This document shows positions 61,081-64,000 of a DNA stretch of 64,000 nucleotides, piece after piece. Where the stretch lies: NCBI RefSeq assembly GCF_027887165.1, contig NC_077228.1, positions 178,168,499 to 178,232,498 of the forward strand, written 5' to 3'. Both the position numbers and the translations under genes were made by a program. The notes beneath the pieces are model-generated. The model searched no databases. It saw only the letters and a list, made by a program, of their open reading frames with translations, and was not told the DNA's origin. Each line of letters starts with the position of its first letter. Position 1 is the stretch's first letter. The stretch is from Monodelphis domestica (lineage: Eukaryota > Chordata > Mammalia > Didelphimorphia > Didelphidae).

Positions 61081-61325
61081 CCTAGCTCAGCCATGACCAG
61101 CAGCTAAATGGTTACAGACACGATGATCAAATGCCCCAAATTCCTGGTCCAGCCTCCGGTGGGAAGGGTGTCTGGCAAATGTCAACAATAAAAAATACAT
61201 TTTAATGGCACATAATGCAGCCGCTACCGTAGGGAAGGCTCGGTGCGGCCAGATGAAGCAGGTTTGGGGAGTAGTAACTACCAAAGGACACTCCTAGGGG
61301 CTCAGGCTTAGAGCCTGGCTGAACT
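61080..61325 (+). promoter_or_regulatory. candidate conserved intronic element with forkhead/HOX-like sites
   Basis: A repeat-free island: gtcaacaataaaaaatacat at 61181-61200 is forkhead-like, followed by ttttaatggcacataatgca and CpG-containing gccgctaccgtagggaagg. Forkhead factors act in lung mesenchyme, where TBX4 is expressed. Inference. Confidence 0.33.
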
Positions 61326-61674
61326 GAGACCCACAGGACTCAGCCTCTCCTCCCCCAAGACCCAGGGGAGCTCAAGTGGGTCCTGGGAACAAGAGGCTAG
61401 GCCTGGAGCATCCTTTTTGTTCAACTTGGTTGAGACACTGAAGAAGCAACCAATGTGACAGGGTCAGTAGATGGTTCCAGCATCTGGCTCATCTGTGTCC
61501 TTTGACCTTAAACTGCATTAGTTCTGCCCCCTGCCCTGAGCAAACAGCTGTTCCTTCTTGGGGATGGAGTTTTCTTCAAGGAAACTCTGAGGGTTTGGAG
61601 GGAGCAAGACTTTTTGGCTTAGAAAGTTCTCTTTCATTTCCAGAAAGAGGTAGATAACTAGGGTGAGACACAGG

Positions 61675-61980
61675 ATCATATATTTAGAGTTGGAAGGGAT
61701 TTTACGGGTCATCTAGCCCATTTTACAGATGAATAAGCAGGCCAGAGAGATTCACAAGAGAACTGAAAGGGGCCTTAGAGGTCCAATTCCCTCCTTTTAT
61801 AAACAAGGAAACTGAGGCCAAGAGAAGCATGGCTATTGAGCTGGAAGGGACTTTTTGGTTGTTGTGGGGTCATTTCAGTCATTGTCTAACTCTTCTGTGA
61901 TCCCATTTTGGGGTTTTCTTAGTAAGATACTAGACCTTAAGCATGTAATCCAACCTTCTAATTTTATAGATAAAAAGCCA
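61675..61980 (-). mobile_element. MIR-type fragments with a partial type A SINE insert
   Basis: MIR-like cccattttacagatgaataa and aacaaggaaactgaggccaa; a type A SINE tail fragment (gatcccattttggggttttc) at about 61855-61935 splits the last one. Confidence 0.55.
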
Positions 61981-62464
61981 ATGATATGAATAAGAAAAGG
62001 AGAAAAAAGAGAAGATGAAAGAGACTAGGCAGAAAAGTCAGGAAGGGAGAGTAGGAAACAAAGGAAGGGGGAGGAATAGTTTTACTCTCAGATTCTATAA
62101 CTTGGTCAGGTAGAGGGGAAAGATTTAAGAGAGGGAAGAAAAGCAGAAGGCTAAGACTCATCTTTGGCTTGAACATTTCCCACTTCTCCCCCAGGCGAAA
62201 TGCCAAGAGCAGCTGGAGCTAGGTGTGGCATCTCCTAAAAGGAGCTGGGTCTGGCCACTCGGGGTGAAGATTTCAAGGGAGAGTGTGGCCGTGGGCTAAC
62301 TATAAAGGGAAGCCTAGCTCTGGCCTTGGGCTGGGCACCATTTTAAACTCTGTTGGGTATTTGCTTTGAGCCCTCAATTGACTTTCTTTGCATCTCCAGT
62401 TTTTAACCTAGAACCTTATCATAGTGAGTGTTTAAGGAGTGTTTGTCATCTGACTGGCAAAATA

Positions 62465-62697
62465 GGCATGCTTAAGCAAGCATTTAAAGCTCCTCACAAT
62501 GACTCCCTCCAACCTCTTCAGTCCCATTTCCCATTACTCCCCTTCTCATGATAAGCTCCAGCCAAATAGAACTTCTTCAAGTCCATCTCCCAATTTGGTG
62601 CCTTTGGCCAGGCTGTCCTCATGTACTCTCTCCTCTTATCTTCCCTTATCTTTCTTCAAGGTTCAGCTCAAAAACTATCTCTTCTGTGAGGCCTTAG
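62465..62697 (+). mobile_element. L2 fragment
   Basis: gtcctcatgtactctctcct, ttcttcaaggttcagctcaa and tatctcttctgtgaggcct are typical of L2 before its 3' end. Confidence 0.6.
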
Positions 62698-62699
62698 AA

Positions 62700-63260
62700 T
62701 CATTTTACAGTTGAGGATGCTGTGACATTAAATTAACATTCACAATTATTTTCCAGCATAGTAATATCCCATTACAGTATTATCCCATTAAAATACCCCA
62801 TTATAATAGGAATGCATTTATAATTTTTTTCACCTGCAACAAAGAGTGTTGGAATGATTTTTTTGTTTTAATATAATTAGTACCTTTTTGGGGCAGCTAG
62901 GTAGCTCAGTGGATTGGGAGTATTGATTCTAAGATGGAAGGTTAGGGTCTAAAAAAATTTTAGTACCTTTCTCTGTCTTTGATTTCTTTAGGCTACATAA
63001 ACTAAAAAAATGTACTGGATCAAAGGATATGCTCAGATTGGTAACTTTTTTGGTAAACAGTCCCAGATTGCTTTCCATAATGGTTGGACCAATTCACAGT
63101 TACACCAGCAATGTATTAGTATGCCTGCCTTCCAAAGCTCCTCCAACAATTGCCATTTAATCTTTGCCAATCTGAAAGGAGCAAGGTGAATCTCTGACCT
63201 GTTTTGATATACATTTTTTTTATTATTAGTGACCTGGAAAATATTGTGATTTCTCTTCAG
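62700..63260 (-). mobile_element. old L1 ORF2 C-terminal fragment with nested SINE remnant
   Basis: Antisense L1: gattgctttccataatggtt, ccaattcacagttacaccag, agctcctccaacaattgcc. Confidence 0.68.
62890..62959 (+). mobile_element. internally deleted marsupial SINE with target duplication
   Basis: SINE start ggggcagctaggtagctcag joins straight to the tail tattgattctaagatggaag, so the middle (about 120 bp) is missing. ttagtaccttt flanks it at 62877-62887 and 62960-62970. Confidence 0.85.
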
Positions 63261-63279
63261 GACTACTCTGTGTCCTTTC

Positions 63280-63530
63280 TTGAACTCCCTCAGTTATTAC
63301 TTCTCTTCCTACTCAAACTTCTCTGGAGGACGAGATCTGCTTTTTCTCCTTTGCTTCCATCATAGCACGTCTACCTACCATGAAATATTTATCAGTGAAT
63401 ATGTTGTATTCCTCCTAGAGAAAATGAGGTCCTTGAGGACAAGGACCACTCTGTTGTTGTGGGTCTTTTCTGCGCCAGAAGAAGCATTTATTTCTTCTCT
63501 AGCTACTTTCCCCTTTCCACACTAGAAAGA
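63280..63530 (+). mobile_element. possible L2 3' fragment
   Basis: gaggtccttgaggacaaggac resembles the L2 3' end; the rest is too diverged to be sure. Confidence 0.35.
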
Positions 63531-63941
63531 AGTCAAAGAAAACCTTGTAACAGACATTAGCAGTCAAGTAGGACACCTTCTCTCATTGATCACATCCAAA
63601 GATCGATTTTTCAGCCTGTACCTTGAGTTCAGCAGCTCTCTGTTGGGAGGTGGGTAGCATGTCTCAGCCTCTGTTCTCTGGAATTGTGGATGGTTATTGA
63701 ATTGATAAAAGTTCTTAAGTCTTTTGAAGTCTTTATAATACTGTTGTCATTGCATAAGTTGTTCTCCTGGGTCTACTTACCTCATTCTGCATCCGTTAGT
63801 TTTCTTCATGTCCCCAGCACCATTGAATTGCCTCCAAACTAGGAGATCAGCCCTCGCCTGCTCCCAGTTAGGGAGGCAAGAAGTGGCCTGTGAAAGCAGC
63901 CCCAGGTACAGAATGCTCATGGAGTCTTCCCTCTTTTCCAG

Positions 63942-64000
63942 ATCATTCTCAACTCTATGCACAAATACCAGCCTCGGCTGCACATTGTGAAGGCTGATGA
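63942..64000 (+). CDS. TBX4: TBX4 fifth coding exon, cut by window end (T-box, residues 174-192+)
   Basis: The acceptor is cctcttttccag at 63941. The exon reads [19 protein letters not shown] and then GA of the next codon, where the window ends. [10 protein letters not shown] is the most recognisable T-box signature. It continues the previous phase-0 exon exactly. The rest of this exon and all later exons lie outside the window. Confidence 0.95.
   Translation, partial: MILNSMHKYQPRLHIVKAD

Overview
The window is nuclear DNA of a therian mammal, almost certainly a marsupial. It has the typical marsupial mixture of tRNA-derived SINEs (two tail types), MIR, L2, marsupial-type L1 and hAT miniature elements, with genes broken into small exons. 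The species cannot be fixed from sequence alone; opossum or an Australian marsupial both fit.

The only protein-coding gene I can support is TBX4 on the + strand. It is incomplete because it runs off the right edge. Five coding exons join in frame with canonical splice sites: 27814-27972 (start ATG 27817), 30202-30296, 42656-42775, 45480-45627 and 63942-64000. They give 192 complete codons, covering the N terminus and more than half of the T-box DNA-binding domain. A GC-rich segment at 22.3-23.1 kb with a strong splice donor at 22889/22890 is the likely promoter and non-coding first exon. The remaining exons lie beyond 64000.

Layout. 1-7.8 kb: L1, L2 and SINE debris with no gene. 7.8-9.7 kb: a repeat-free block rich in homeodomain cores, a candidate upstream enhancer. 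9.7-19 kb: SINEs, MIRs, a long L2 and the first of five long CTTT/CCTT or AAAG/AAGG arrays. 19-24.1 kb: a CpG-rich block and the TBX4 promoter, each bracketed by purine and pyrimidine arrays of opposite orientation. 24-32.7 kb: repeat-poor introns 1, 2 and early 3, with a 24-bp tandem repeat in intron 2 and a double octamer site in intron 3. 32.7-64 kb: introns 3-5 with old L1, L2, MIR, SINE and hAT copies separated by repeat-free islands that look like conserved regulatory sequence.

The most distinctive observations are a perfect 95-bp duplication 1.85 kb apart, one copy lying inside a SINE; a U6 snRNA-L1 chimeric retrocopy with a 17-18 bp target duplication; the inverted purine/pyrimidine arrays around the promoter; and a 24-bp (8-codon) tandem repeat in intron 2. 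I found no CRISPR, operon, or intact mobile element, and nothing that clearly amounts to a new biological system.
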